Shown piece by piece: positions 43,277 through 51,754 of a DNA stretch of 64,000 nt. The notes under the pieces are model-generated. The model was not told the origin of the DNA. It was given only the letters and a program-made list of their open reading frames with translations, and did no database searches. The DNA comes from Shewanella sp. VB17 (GTDB lineage Bacteria > Pseudomonadota > Gammaproteobacteria > Enterobacterales > Shewanellaceae). The position numbers and the translations under genes are program-made. Position 1 is the stretch's first letter; each line of letters starts with the position of its first letter. The stretch spans positions 3,472,001 to 3,536,000 of the forward strand of contig NZ_JABRVS010000001.1 of the NCBI RefSeq assembly GCF_013248905.1, written 5' to 3'.

Positions 43277-43352
43277 CCGTAATCTTTCCGTACAAGTTGA
43301 ATGTGTTCAATGTTTGAACTATAATCTATGATGTTACGGAATATGTCCGTAC
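43277..43352 (+). promoter_or_regulatory. Promoter and palindromic operator of the toxin-antitoxin pair
   Basis: TTGAAT (43297-43302) and TATAAT (43320-43325) are separated by exactly 17 bases. Downstream TACGGA-ATATG-TCCGTA (43335-43351) is a perfect inverted repeat. Two more copies of CCGTA lie upstream at 43277 and 43288, bracketing the promoter. GGAGGAG precedes the antitoxin ATG. The layout suits autorepression by the ribbon-helix-helix antitoxin bound to its toxin. Confidence 0.8.
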
Positions 43353-43364
43353 ACTGGAGGAGTT

Positions 43365-43634
43365 ATGGCAACAGCACGTTTAGATATCCGTCTTGATGAA
43401 GAGATAAAAGCGAAAGCTGAAAAGGCATCAGCATTGCTTGGTCTGAAAAGTTTAACTGAATATGTAGTTAGGCTTATGGACGAAGATGCAACACACGTAA
43501 TTGAAAAGCACGAAAGTATCGTGGTTCAGGATAGTGTCTTTGACGCATTTATGGCTGCTTGTGACAAAGCAAAAGCCCCAAATCAAGCTTTGTTGGAAGC
43601 TGCAAAACTCACAGATGAGAGCGGTATCAAGTGA
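43365..43634 (+). CDS. DUF1778/TacA-type ribbon-helix-helix antitoxin
   Basis: An 89-aa protein. The N-terminal ribbon-helix-helix (TARLDIRLDEEIKAKAEKAS) binds DNA. The C-terminal tail (..DSVFDAFMAACDKAKAPNQAL..) is the toxin-neutralising part of TacA/AtaR-type antitoxins. Start and stop fit: the stop overlaps the toxin GTG by four bases. It represses its own promoter through the palindrome upstream and neutralises the GNAT toxin. Confidence 0.9.
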   Translation: MATARLDIRLDEEIKAKAEKASALLGLKSLTEYVVRLMDEDATHVIEKHESIVVQDSVFDAFMAACDKAKAPNQALLEAAKLTDESGIK

Positions 43635-44164
43635 GTTGGGGCAAAGAGTTCGTAGAACTTAGTAAATCATATCACGACCGCAACTCATTCGACTGTGGTG
43701 AGCAAGAGCTAAATACATTTATCAAAACTCAAGCAGCAAAGCATATGGAAGCAGGTATTAGTCGAACTATGATTCTACCAAGTGCTCAGCCATTGCTTAA
43801 TCAGAAGTTTGCAATCTGCGCATTTTACAGTGTTGCGCCTAGCTCAATCAGTCGAGAAACCTTACCAGTGCAACTAGCAAAGAAACTTCCTCGATACCCA
43901 ATTCCAGTGTTTCTTTTAGCTCAGTTAGCTGTGCATAAGGAATTTCACGGCTCTGGGCTAGGGAAAGTCAGTTTAATCCGTGCACTGAAGTACCTTTGGG
44001 AAGTTAACCACCATATGAGGGCATATGCTATTGTCGTGGACTGTCTCACTGATTCAGCACAGGCATTCTATACAAAATTTGGCTTTGAAGTATTGTGTGA
44101 ACATAATGGACGCATTCGCATGTTTCTACCGATGAAAACGGTAGAAAGACTTTTTAACCAATGA
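43631..44164 (+). CDS. GNAT-family toxin (TacT/AtaT type)
   Basis: A 177-aa acetyltransferase: ..LLAQLAVHKEFHGSGLGKVSL.. is the acetyl-CoA loop (Q/R-x-x-G-x-G/A), and ..AQAFYTKFGFEVL.. holds the conserved tyrosine of TacT toxins. TacT-type enzymes acetylate the amino group of aminoacyl-tRNAs and block translation. It starts with GTG within the antitoxin stop (GTGA). Gene order and overlap are standard for this module type. It stands at the left border of an IS/integron-like patch. Confidence 0.9.
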   Translation: MSWGKEFVELSKSYHDRNSFDCGEQELNTFIKTQAAKHMEAGISRTMILPSAQPLLNQKFAICAFYSVAPSSISRETLPVQLAKKLPRYPIPVFLLAQLAVHKEFHGSGLGKVSLIRALKYLWEVNHHMRAYAIVVDCLTDSAQAFYTKFGFEVLCEHNGRIRMFLPMKTVERLFNQ

Positions 44165-44382
44165 GTTAATAATATAGAAAATAATAATTAGGCAGTGCTT
44201 AATCCTGAACTCGTTGTAGATCAAGGCTGTATGACAGTAAGCTAGCGCGTCCATGCTCCGGTAAGAGTTAGTAAATCCTGTTAGCTCAAAAATGCCCCTT
44301 TATCATTCTTACAGGCTAAAAGATAATCAAACCGAATAAGATTTTTTCTTTAGAAAAGCTAATCTGAAAGGTTTTTGCATAG

Positions 44383-44468
44383 TCTATAAAGTTATGCCTA
44401 TCCTATCTTTTTCTTCCAAAACCTGATTTTGATGAGCTTCGTCAAGCTGGTTTTGGAGAGTTTATAGA
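44383..44468. repeat. Nested inverted repeat after the toxin gene
   Basis: TCTATAAA (44383-44390) pairs with TTTATAGA (44461-44468), and inside CCAAAACC (44416-44423) pairs with GGTTTTGG (44449-44456), with TTGA/TCAA inside that. The structure lacks a T tract. It lies in the 326 bases between the toxin gene and the IS5 fragment, where nothing else is visible. It might be a small mobile-element relic or an RNA structure. Confidence 0.35.
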
Positions 44469-44490
44469 TATGGAATTACAAGGTATTACA

Positions 44491-45015
44491 AGCCTTGTTT
44501 CCTAAATCGAGGGAACCTTTTGCCGTTAGCGTGATCTGATCCCTAAAGATAGCTATACGGAAGCTGAAAAGTGGGAAAATCTAAACATAAAATAACCAAT
44601 TGGTCTCAGTACAATAAGGCGTTGATTAATCGAGGCTCACTCACTTTCTGGATTGATGAGCAAGCAATTAAGTCTTGGTATTGTTGTGAACACCACGGGC
44701 GTCGTGGTCGAGGGTTCACTTACTCTGATGTTGCTATTGAAACAGCACTCGTTGTGAAAGGCGTTTTTAACTTGTCATTACGAGCACTTGAAGGATTCAC
44801 CAACTCTGTATTTCAACTTATGGATGTGCCACTGACTTCACCAAGTTATAGCTGTATAAGCAAAAGAGCTAAGACTGTTGAGATCAACTATCGAGCACCG
44901 AGTCGTGGCTCTGCGGCACATGTTGTGATTGATTCAACAGGTCTGAAAGTTTATGGAGAAGGAGAATGGAAAACGCGTAAGCATGGTAAAGAAAAACGCC
45001 GTACTTGGCAAATTG
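44491..45015 (+). pseudogene. Truncated IS5-family (IS903-like) transposase
   Basis: The frame from 44571 encodes the N-terminal part of an IS5/IS903 transposase (..KITNWSQYNKALINRGSLTFW.., ..HVVIDSTGLKVYGEGEW..), including the first catalytic Asp. The similarity stops after ..KHGKEKRRTW near 45013. The following residues belong to a different, cassette-like gene in the same frame. A likely left inverted repeat (AGCCTTGTTTCCTAAATCGAG) begins near 44491. The C-terminal half and right end are missing, so the element is dead. Confidence 0.75.
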
Positions 45016-45123
45016 AAGATTCTGAGCTTAGACTTAGCAAAATCAATAGCTCTGTGACTGAAACGATACAGTACGACGATCCTCGCACGCCCGAAACGGT
45101 AAATGGTATCGGCGCATTAAATA

Positions 45124-46111
45124 ACCTGAACTCGGGATAAAAAATTGAACTAACAACCCTCTTTGTGATCAGAGCTCTCGACCAAGATTAATCAATCACG
45201 CAGAGGGCATATGAATAATTTAGTGGATATATTTTGTGATGTCGATGATTTTTGTACTGTGTTTATTCCTCAATGGGAACAACAATGTCTAACCGATGGT
45301 ACTCGCAAGCGTAAGCGCTCTGGCAGAATGGCTATGAGTGAAATTATGACTATTATCATACTCTTCCATATCTCTAATCATCGTGATTTCAAGAACTTTT
45401 ATACTGGATATTTGGCTCGTTTCTACAAATCTGACTTTCCAAACTTACTCAGTTACACTCGATTTCTCGAGGTCATGCCTAGTGCCGTTATCCCAATGTG
45501 CAGTTATTTTTCTTCTTTAAAAAGCGAACCTACAGGCATCGAGTTCGTTGATTCAACGAGCATTAAAGTCTGTCATAATTTACGAATTCCAAGACATAAA
45601 ACCTTATCAGCTCTCGCTAGCCGAGGAAAAGGTACGATGGGCTGGTTCTATGGTTTTAAACTTCATCTTATTGTGAACCATCAAGGTGGTATCGTTGCAG
45701 CCAAAATAACACCAGCGAATGTGCATGACACGAAACCAGTAAAAGAGATGGTCGTTGAATCAATGGATAAACTTTATGCGGATAAAGGATATATTGGAAA
45801 AGCGTTAGCAAGCGACCTATTAGAGAGTGGAGTGACTATCATTAATAACGTGCGTAAGGATATGAAAGAAAAAGCTTTATCGCTATGGGATAGAGCCATG
45901 CTTTCTAGACGATTTATTATCGAAACAATCAATGATCAGTTAAAAAACATCTCACAAATAGAACATACACGACACCGCAGTGTACATGGTTTCATGCTTA
46001 ATGTGATAGGTGGTTTAGTGGCCTATCAACTCAAAGAGAATAAGCCACAACTCAATATTACATCAGCTGAATTCAATACGATTTCAGTGTTCCGTTAAAC
46101 CGATCTGAGGT
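45124..46111 (+). mobile_element. Complete IS982-family insertion sequence
   Basis: This 988-base element carries one intact transposase. Left end ACCTGAACTCGGGATAA and right end (reverse complement ACCTCAGATCGGTTTAA) form imperfect terminal repeats (12 of 17 matching). The six-base target duplication TAAATA is present at 45118-45123 and 46112-46117. It splits the cassette-like gene. The same terminal motif occurs on the short element at 60615-60837. Confidence 0.85.
45211..46098 (+). CDS. IS982-family transposase
   Basis: A 295-aa DDE transposase with the IS982 hallmark sequence ..FVDSTSIKVCHNLRI.. (first Asp), ..LYADKGYIGKAL.. (second Asp) and the final Glu region ..SRRFIIETINDQLKN... Length and motif order are complete, so it is likely active. 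It lies 87 bases inside the left terminal repeat and 13 bases before the right one. Confidence 0.92.
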   Translation: MNNLVDIFCDVDDFCTVFIPQWEQQCLTDGTRKRKRSGRMAMSEIMTIIILFHISNHRDFKNFYTGYLARFYKSDFPNLLSYTRFLEVMPSAVIPMCSYFSSLKSEPTGIEFVDSTSIKVCHNLRIPRHKTLSALASRGKGTMGWFYGFKLHLIVNHQGGIVAAKITPANVHDTKPVKEMVVESMDKLYADKGYIGKALASDLLESGVTIINNVRKDMKEKALSLWDRAMLSRRFIIETINDQLKNISQIEHTRHRSVHGFMLNVIGGLVAYQLKENKPQLNITSAEFNTISVFR

Positions 46112-46350
46112 TAAATAACTATGTAGGCATGTTTAGCGCAAATGCTCCAGGTTGGTCAGCAAAGGTTGTTAAAAGTGACACGGTTTCCGGCGTCACTCGT
46201 GTCACAGTCGCTTTCGGCGGAATGGGCCCTGATGGCTCTGAACAAGTTCAGCTCGGTCAGTATTTCCTAGAAAAAAACGGAGAGCTAGTATCTCGTATGG
46301 TGGGGTTTGTTGGTACTGGTGAGCAGAGTTAAATTTGTGCTTCGATTCAC

Positions 46351-46434
46351 GCATAACAAGTCATTCAAAAGGACAAAAAGCAGTTGCTTTTTGCTTCTTC
46401 GTCACTTATTTTAACCTCTTAATGAGGCGTTAGG
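46351..46434 (+). repeat. attC-like recombination site 1
   Basis: CATAACAAGTCATTCAAAAGG at the left and CCTCTTAATGAGGCGTTAGG at the right pair imperfectly, with one unpaired extra base. This is the typical structure of integron attC sites (R'' ..TAAC, R' GTTAGG). A central hairpin AAAAAGCA/TGCTTTTT is included. It follows the split cassette-like gene and precedes the VOC gene by 13 bases. Confidence 0.7.
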
Positions 46435-46447
46435 AGCAAAGTTAATT

Positions 46448-46807
46448 ATGGAGAATCCATCAACGTTATTAGTCGTTCATAATCTTAATATTTCAAAAGA
46501 GTTTTATGTGAATGTTTTAGGCCTTGAATTGATGGAAGAGCATGACGATTGTTTAAAACTTAATATTGGTCATCATCTAGTGTTTATGTTCCAGAGCGGG
46601 ATGGAATCAATCGAATATAAGCATGGTTATAATGCTAATTCCACCTTGGTTTTTACTGTTCAAAATTTGGATGAAAAAATTAGAGATTTGAAGTCGAAAG
46701 GGGTTGTTTTTGTGCATGAATCACCAAACCAAAATAGATGGGGACGTTATTCTGCTTTTAAAGATCCCTCCGGAATTGTCCATGAAGTAATGGAGTTTTG
46801 CACCTAA
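46448..46807 (+). CDS. VOC-superfamily (glyoxalase/bleomycin-resistance type) cassette protein
   Basis: A 119-aa vicinal-oxygen-chelate protein: ..LVVHNLNISKEFYVNVLGLEL.. start, ..NSTLVFTVQNLDEKIRDLKSKG.. and ..YSAFKDPSGIVHEVMEF end with the metal-ligand Glu. Proteins of this fold are frequent cargo of integron cassettes. The gene occupies nearly the whole interval between two attC-like sites, with GGAG shortly after the first site for translation. Substrate is unknown; a resistance or detoxification role is possible. Confidence 0.8.
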   Translation: MENPSTLLVVHNLNISKEFYVNVLGLELMEEHDDCLKLNIGHHLVFMFQSGMESIEYKHGYNANSTLVFTVQNLDEKIRDLKSKGVVFVHESPNQNRWGRYSAFKDPSGIVHEVMEFCT

Positions 46808-46828
46808 TAAACGCATTTAGAACGGATA

Positions 46829-46905
46829 CATAACAGTTTGCTGTGTTTCGCTTCGCTCAACCATTTTAGTCAACTATTATTTAGCCGCTTATGCGGGCGT
46901 TGAGT
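46829..46905 (+). repeat. attC-like recombination site 2
   Basis: Left core CATAACAG and right end GCCGCTTATGCGGGCGTTGAG are the typical outer parts of attC sites (..GGGCGTT, GTTRRRY as GTTGAGT). It ends the VOC cassette. No integrase gene or attI was found, so this is an orphan cassette patch. Confidence 0.65.
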
Positions 46906-46978
46906 GGCCACTTTCAGGAAACATGTTTCTATTTTTAACTTACTACCAATGGCTGCCATAATATGTGAATTCAACTAA

Positions 46979-47272
46979 AGACAGGACAGCCAAATCTTTT
47001 GTGCTTTAGCATATCCTCTACTAGCCTTTACGTTACCTCAACTGCGTATTGTTCAGGATAACGATCATGACGTCAGCTAGAAGAACCCTCATTGATGCAG
47101 AATCAACGCCGTTTTATCACATGAAGAGAAAGATGAAAGATGGGACAGCCATATCTTTTGTGCTTTAGCATATCCTCTACTAGCCTTTAAGTTACCTCAA
47201 CTACGTATTGTTCAGGATAACGATCATGACGTCAGCTAGAAGAACCCTCATTCGAAAGACGGGACAGCCATT
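46979..47272 (+). repeat. Three truncated leader copies of the RAYT unit
   Basis: The 5' part of the RAYT unit (start AGACAGGACAGCC.., ..GGATAACGATCATGACGTCAGC) is repeated. Copy A 46979-47122 stops inside the ORF at ..TTTATCACAT. Copy B 47139-47252 stops at ..CCCTCATT. A 20-base piece CGAAAGACGGGACAGCCATT is at 47253-47272. The next copy begins at 47273 and runs into a nearly complete gene. Confidence 0.85.
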
Positions 47273-47364
47273 CGAAAGACGGGACAGCCAAATCTTTTGT
47301 GCTTTAGCATATCCTCTACTAGCCTTTAAGTTACTTCAACTACGTATTGTTCAGGATAACGATC

Positions 47365-48216
47365 ATGACGTCAGCTAGAAGAACCCTCATTGATGCAGAA
47401 TCAACGCCGTTTTATCACATAATAAATCGTTGTGTAAGAAGGGCCTACCTATGTGGGGAAGATAAGCTCACTGGGAAAAGTTATGAGCATCGTCGCGGCT
47501 GGATTGTCGATAAAATCAAAGCGCTTTCGAACATATTTTGTATTGATATATGCGCCTATGTGGTAATGAACAATCACTACCATTTAGTGCTTAACATTGA
47601 CATGGATAAAGCCAAGTCTTTGAGCCACCGTGAAATAATTACCCGATGGTGTCAGATTACCAAGGGCCATGATGTAGCCACTAAATACATGAATGGTGAC
47701 GCTTTGATTGAAGGAGAGCGCATACTTCTTGATGGTTTACTGACTGAGTGGCACGAGCGTTTATCTAGCATATCCTGGTTTATGCGCTGCCTAAACGAAG
47801 AGATTGCCCGTAGGTCCAACCGTGAAGATGAGTGTAAAGGGGCTTTCTGGGAAGGGCGCTTTAAGTCACAAGCTCTACTTGATGAGCAAGCACTATTAGC
47901 CTGCATGATGTATGTTGATTTAAACCCTATCAGAGCAGGAATAGCCGACACACTGCAAGCTTCTGATTATACGTCGATTCAGGAGCGCATTAACGCGCTA
48001 AATACACCTGATAAACCAAATAATGATGAATCAACACTCATCCCGAGTGAGCGACTCAACCCCATTGCCAAATTTGATGGTGCAGCTCATTTAGCACCTC
48101 AATCAGGCATCCCATTTCATTTCTGTGAAATAAAGACAGGACAGCCAAATCTGTTGTGCTTTAGCATATCCTCTACTAGCCTTTACGTTACCTCAACTAC
48201 GTATTGTTCAGGATAA
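47365..48216 (+). pseudogene. RAYT-type (Y1/IS200-like) transposase, 3'-truncated copy
   Basis: REP-associated tyrosine transposase of the HUH type: HYH motif at residues 71-73 (..MNNHYHLVL) and ..YVDLNPIRAGI... It is nearly identical to the next copy but breaks off after ..IPFHF, where the following unit begins (..EIKTGQPNLL.. is leader read-through). AGGATAACGATC precedes the ATG at 47365; an upstream start is not needed. Confidence 0.85.
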
Positions 48217-48221
48217 CGATC

Positions 48222-49244
48222 ATGACGTCAGCTAGAAGAACCCTCATTGATGCAGAATCAACGCCGTTTTATCACATAATAAATCGTTGTGTAAGAAGGG
48301 CCTACCTATGTGGGGAAGATAAGCTCACTGGGAAAAGTTATGAGCATCGTCGCGGCTGGATTGTCGATAAAATCAAAGCGCTTTCGAACATATTTTGTAT
48401 TGATATATGCGCCTATGCGGTAATGAACAATCACTACCATTTAGTGCTTAACATTGACATGGATAAAGCCAAGTCTTTGAGCCACCGTGAAATAATTACC
48501 CGATGGTGCCAGATTACCAAGGGCCATGATGTAGCCACTAAATACATGAATGGTGACGCTTTGATTGAAGGAGAGCGCATACTTCTTGATGGTTTACTGA
48601 CTGAGTGGCACGAGCGTTTATCTAGCATATCCTGGTTTATGCGCTGCCTAAACGAAGAGATTGCCCGTAGGTCCAACCGTGAAGATGAGTGTAAAGGGGC
48701 TTTCTGGGAAGGGCGCTTTAAGTCACAAGCTCTACTTGATGAGCAAGCACTATTAGCCTGCATGATGTATGTTGATTTAAACCCTATCAGAGCAGGAATA
48801 GCCGACACACTGCAAGCTTCTGATTATACGTCGATTCAGGAGCGCATTAACGCGCTAAATACACCTGATAAACCAAATAATGATGAATCAACACTCATCC
48901 CGAGTGAGCGACTCAACCCCCTTGCCAAATTTGATGGTGCAGCTCATTTAGCACCTCAATCAGGGATCCCATTTCATTTCTGTGATTATTTACAACTTAT
49001 CGATTGGACTGGCAGAGCAATTAGGCCAGACAAAAGAGGGTTCATCGACGCAAGTCGTCCTAAATTACTTGATGAACTTGGTATATCATCCGATGCCTGG
49101 ATCACCTCAGCAAAAGAGTTTCGCCGCCAATACAGTGGTATTAGTGGTCGCTGGGATGCCATGTGTGCCTTCAAAAGACAGCATCACAGTGGTCAATGGT
49201 GCAAAGGTAAGGCCAGTAGCGATGCACTTCACCCCTCGCCTTAG
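48222..49244 (+). CDS. RAYT-type (Y1/IS200-like) transposase, complete copy
   Basis: A 340-aa REP-associated tyrosine transposase. The HUH motif (HYH, residues 71-73) is intact, and ..AFWEGRFKSQALLDEQALL.. and YVDLNPIRAG are the family's conserved C-terminal parts with candidate nucleophile tyrosines. RAYTs mobilise or maintain REP palindromes as single-strand intermediates. This copy includes about 70 residues beyond the truncation point of copy 1 (..YLQLIDWTGRAIRPDKRGFI..). The two units are 857 bases apart and differ at only a few residues, so the amplification looks recent. Confidence 0.9.
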   Translation: MTSARRTLIDAESTPFYHIINRCVRRAYLCGEDKLTGKSYEHRRGWIVDKIKALSNIFCIDICAYAVMNNHYHLVLNIDMDKAKSLSHREIITRWCQITKGHDVATKYMNGDALIEGERILLDGLLTEWHERLSSISWFMRCLNEEIARRSNREDECKGAFWEGRFKSQALLDEQALLACMMYVDLNPIRAGIADTLQASDYTSIQERINALNTPDKPNNDESTLIPSERLNPLAKFDGAAHLAPQSGIPFHFCDYLQLIDWTGRAIRPDKRGFIDASRPKLLDELGISSDAWITSAKEFRRQYSGISGRWDAMCAFKRQHHSGQWCKGKASSDALHPSP

Positions 49245-49369
49245 TCGTATATTACTGAGATCGAGCAATCATCTACAAATACTTGGAAATAATTAGGGGT
49301 TCCGAATAAACCAAGGTACTTTTTCTAGTCAATGTCAGTTTAATTAGAGTCTCAGCTCTAACTAATAAC

Positions 49370-50090
49370 TGTCCAAAATCGCGTTAGCAATCATAAAATC
49401 TCAATCGAAGAAACAAGGCTTTGTTTTTACAAAGGTGTGAACCCGGCTGTGACCTTCCGTGACAGGGAAGTCACGGCAGAGGCTATAGGGATATATTCAC
49501 GCCGTGTCACTGAAGTGTTCGCACAGTTCTCGCCGAACAGGCGTTAAACACCAATGAAACTTTGGCCATCAATAAGCCAATCAAACACCCAACCTGCCCA
49601 ATGAACCCAACCAAAAGATATTTAAAACTTGTTATCAGACAAATTAACTCATTTTTGTCCATAATCGAGTTAGCAACCATAAAATCTCAATCGAAGAAAC
49701 CATGCTTTGCTTTACTCTTGTTGATAAGAGCAGGTGTAGATGAAGCTTCGGCCGTTGATGGCAAGGCCGTTCTGCAACATCCCTGTTATCACGGCATTTG
49801 TGAATCCATTCACATCAGATGCCATCGTCGAGCTTATAGGGAAGACTCTTATGAAATCAAGAGCCAGCGTTCCGCAGACTCTTGTCAAAGAAAAGTACAC
49901 ATCAGGTCGTTCTTAGGCATCCTGCCTACACGACATTGGTGCATCCCTGCACGGCACCTGCTGCAAGCAATAAACACCAATAATACTATGGTACTTAGCA
50001 AATTAATCAAACACCAAGTCTGCCCAATGAACCTAATCTAAAAGATGCTTGAAACTTGTTATCCGGCAAGTAGCTAAATCTTGTTATCCA
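49370..50090 (+). repeat. Tandem degenerate repeat region
   Basis: Two diverged copies of one unit are visible in the gene-free stretch 49245-50150. Left word ..TTAGCAATCATAAAATCTCAATCGAAGAAAC.. near 49383 recurs near 49672. Right word ..AATCAAACACC..CTGCCCAATGAACC.. near 49578 recurs near 50003, followed by AAAAGAT and AAACTTGTTATC. Copy 2 contains an extra stretch related to the repeat at 42786-42960. Open frames over this stretch (for example 49562-50041) look non-coding. Confidence 0.6.
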
Positions 50091-50150
50091 ACAAACCACC
50101 CAACTTTTATTCAAAAATTCACCACCGAATCAGGCTGGGACAAATTTAAT

Positions 50151-50819
50151 TTATTCTTGCTCTATCTTGGGCGTATTTTCAGTCACCGCCTGACTATTTA
50201 TGGTTTCATCGTGTGGATTGTCCACATTGGAGACTTCCTCTTTTAAAGCCGTATTTGAAAACAACGCCGCGAGAGACTCTGGATCTGACAAGTCAGGTAA
50301 ATCTGCGAGGGTATCTAAACAAAAATAAGCTAAAAAATCGACCGTAGTGGCATACAATGCGGGTCTACCTGGTACCTCTTTATGTCCCACCACTCTAATC
50401 CACTGTCTATCTGATAGACTTTTAATGGTATGACTGCTCACGGCAACACCACGAATAAATTCGATATCACCTCGAGTAACAGGCTGACGATACGCTATGA
50501 CAGCCAACACCTCTAGTGTAGCCCTTGAGTATTTGGGGGCCTTTTCCTGCCACATTAATTGTAAATACGGGCTTAATGATTCAACCGTCTGAAATCGATA
50601 CCCACCAGCAACCGCAATCAATTCAATGCCTCGCCCTTGATAATCTTCTTGCAGCTCTTCAATCGCTAATTTAACCTTGGCCCTTGGTACATTGAAATTG
50701 GCCAATACTGTGTCTTTTAAGCTTTTAATCGTGACCGCTTTTCCCTGCACAAACAAGCTGGCTTCAATAAGCTGCTTAAGCTGATCGGGGTTAATCTGCT
50801 GTAATTTAGGTGCTGACAA
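50151..50819 (-). CDS. scpB: Segregation and condensation protein B
   Basis: A 222-aa ScpB: two winged-helix domains (..QLKQLIEASLFVQGKAVTIKSL.. and ..TLEVLAVIAYRQPVTRGDIEFIRG..). The ..RPALYATTVDFLAYF.. segment matches the family end. With ScpA and SMC it forms the chromosome-condensing complex in the cytoplasm. The acidic Asn-rich tail is extended. scpA lies directly upstream on the same strand, 68 bases away. Confidence 0.95.
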   Translation of the reverse strand: MSAPKLQQINPDQLKQLIEASLFVQGKAVTIKSLKDTVLANFNVPRAKVKLAIEELQEDYQGRGIELIAVAGGYRFQTVESLSPYLQLMWQEKAPKYSRATLEVLAVIAYRQPVTRGDIEFIRGVAVSSHTIKSLSDRQWIRVVGHKEVPGRPALYATTVDFLAYFCLDTLADLPDLSDPESLAALFSNTALKEEVSNVDNPHDETINSQAVTENTPKIEQE

Positions 50820-50887
50820 TCAATTTATCCTGGAGAGTAATAAGGTACATTTTATTATTTAATATCAATAAGCTGGATGCATAAAAA

Positions 50888-51676
50888 TCAATACGCCTTC
50901 ACATGTATAGTGGAAAATGGCTCTGTCTGTATTAAATCAACTAAGCGTTCCTTAACCAATTCCATCAAGGCTAAGAAACTGACCACCGCTCCTTTTCGAC
51001 CTTCTTTTACGTTAAAAAGTGCTTCAAATGGTAAATAATTTTCACCATTTAACAAGGCAAGTATCTGCGTCATTCGTTCACGGGTCGATAAAACTTCACG
51101 TTGAACATGGTGATTCTCAGTGGCTGCAATCCTTTGTAATACAAAAGAAAAAGCTCTTGTCATATCCACCAACGACACTTGCGGGGGTAATAAAACAGGT
51201 TTAATACTGGGTGCTGGAACCACTTTAGCTTGAAACACATCTCGCTCTAGCCGAGTCAAAGCATCGAGTGCTTGTTGCGCTTCTTTAATCACTTCATAGG
51301 CTTGTAATTGGCGGATCAACTGAGCCCGAGGATCCTCTTCATCTTCAATGTCATTTTTAGGGCGTGGCAGCAGTAAACGAGATTTTATCTCTGCCAGTGT
51401 CGCTGCCATCACCAGATAATCCGCAGCTAACTCCACTCTTACACCTTGAAGTAGTTCTATGTACTCTAAATATTGCTCTGTCACAGGCCAGATAGATAAT
51501 TCAACGACATCTAATTTTTGTTTACGGATCAAATATAAAAGCAGATCTAACGGTCCTTCAAATGATTCAAGAAAGACCTCCAAAGCTTCTGGCGGGATAA
51601 AAAGATCGGCCGGGAATTGCTTCATCGGCTCGCCTTTTATCATAGCCAAAGGCAAGATTTTTTGAGTTCCCTGCAA
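50888..51676 (-). CDS. scpA: Segregation and condensation protein A
   Basis: A 262-aa ScpA kleisin: ..FEGPLDLLLYLIRKQKLDVVEL.. is the diagnostic N-terminal SMC-binding part, and the C-terminal winged helix (..VSFLALMELVKERLVDLIQ..) binds SMC. The TTG at 51676 is used because ..LPLAMIKGEP is conserved in relatives as I recall; ATG codons at 51643 and 51625 (the latter with AAAGGCGAG) are alternatives. It is transcribed with scpB. Confidence 0.92.
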   Translation of the reverse strand: MQGTQKILPLAMIKGEPMKQFPADLFIPPEALEVFLESFEGPLDLLLYLIRKQKLDVVELSIWPVTEQYLEYIELLQGVRVELAADYLVMAATLAEIKSRLLLPRPKNDIEDEEDPRAQLIRQLQAYEVIKEAQQALDALTRLERDVFQAKVVPAPSIKPVLLPPQVSLVDMTRAFSFVLQRIAATENHHVQREVLSTRERMTQILALLNGENYLPFEALFNVKEGRKGAVVSFLALMELVKERLVDLIQTEPFSTIHVKAY

Positions 51677-51754
51677 TCCACAATCTCCAGCTTAAACAGT
51701 AAAAAGGTGACAATTTATCATCCACATAAACAAATTAACGCGTTACATCACACC

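Larger units (their letters stand above)
45016..46332 (+). pseudogene. Cassette-like hypothetical gene split by IS982
   Basis: Removing the IS982 copy and one target duplication joins two fragments in frame: ..ELRLSKINSSVTETIQYDDPRT.. (45016-45123) and ..MFSANAPGWSAKVVKSDT.. to ..VGFVGTGEQS (46112-46332). The joined product is about 110 residues and not recognised. Its true start is lost because an IS5 fragment lies upstream. It is followed 18 bases later by an attC-like site, so it is probably an integron gene cassette with two successive disruptions. Confidence 0.65.

Noticed and set aside
43365..44164. Toxin-antitoxin pair as an integron cassette
   Set aside because: No attC-like site follows the toxin gene, so cassette status is unsupported.
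44205..44220. IS982-like word TCCTGAACTCG after the toxin gene
   Set aside because: Only about ten bases match the terminal repeat and no partner end or target duplication is found.
49562..50041. 159-codon plus-strand frame in the repeat region
   Set aside because: It spans two degenerate repeat copies and has no good start; a recurring non-coding repeat explains the sequence.
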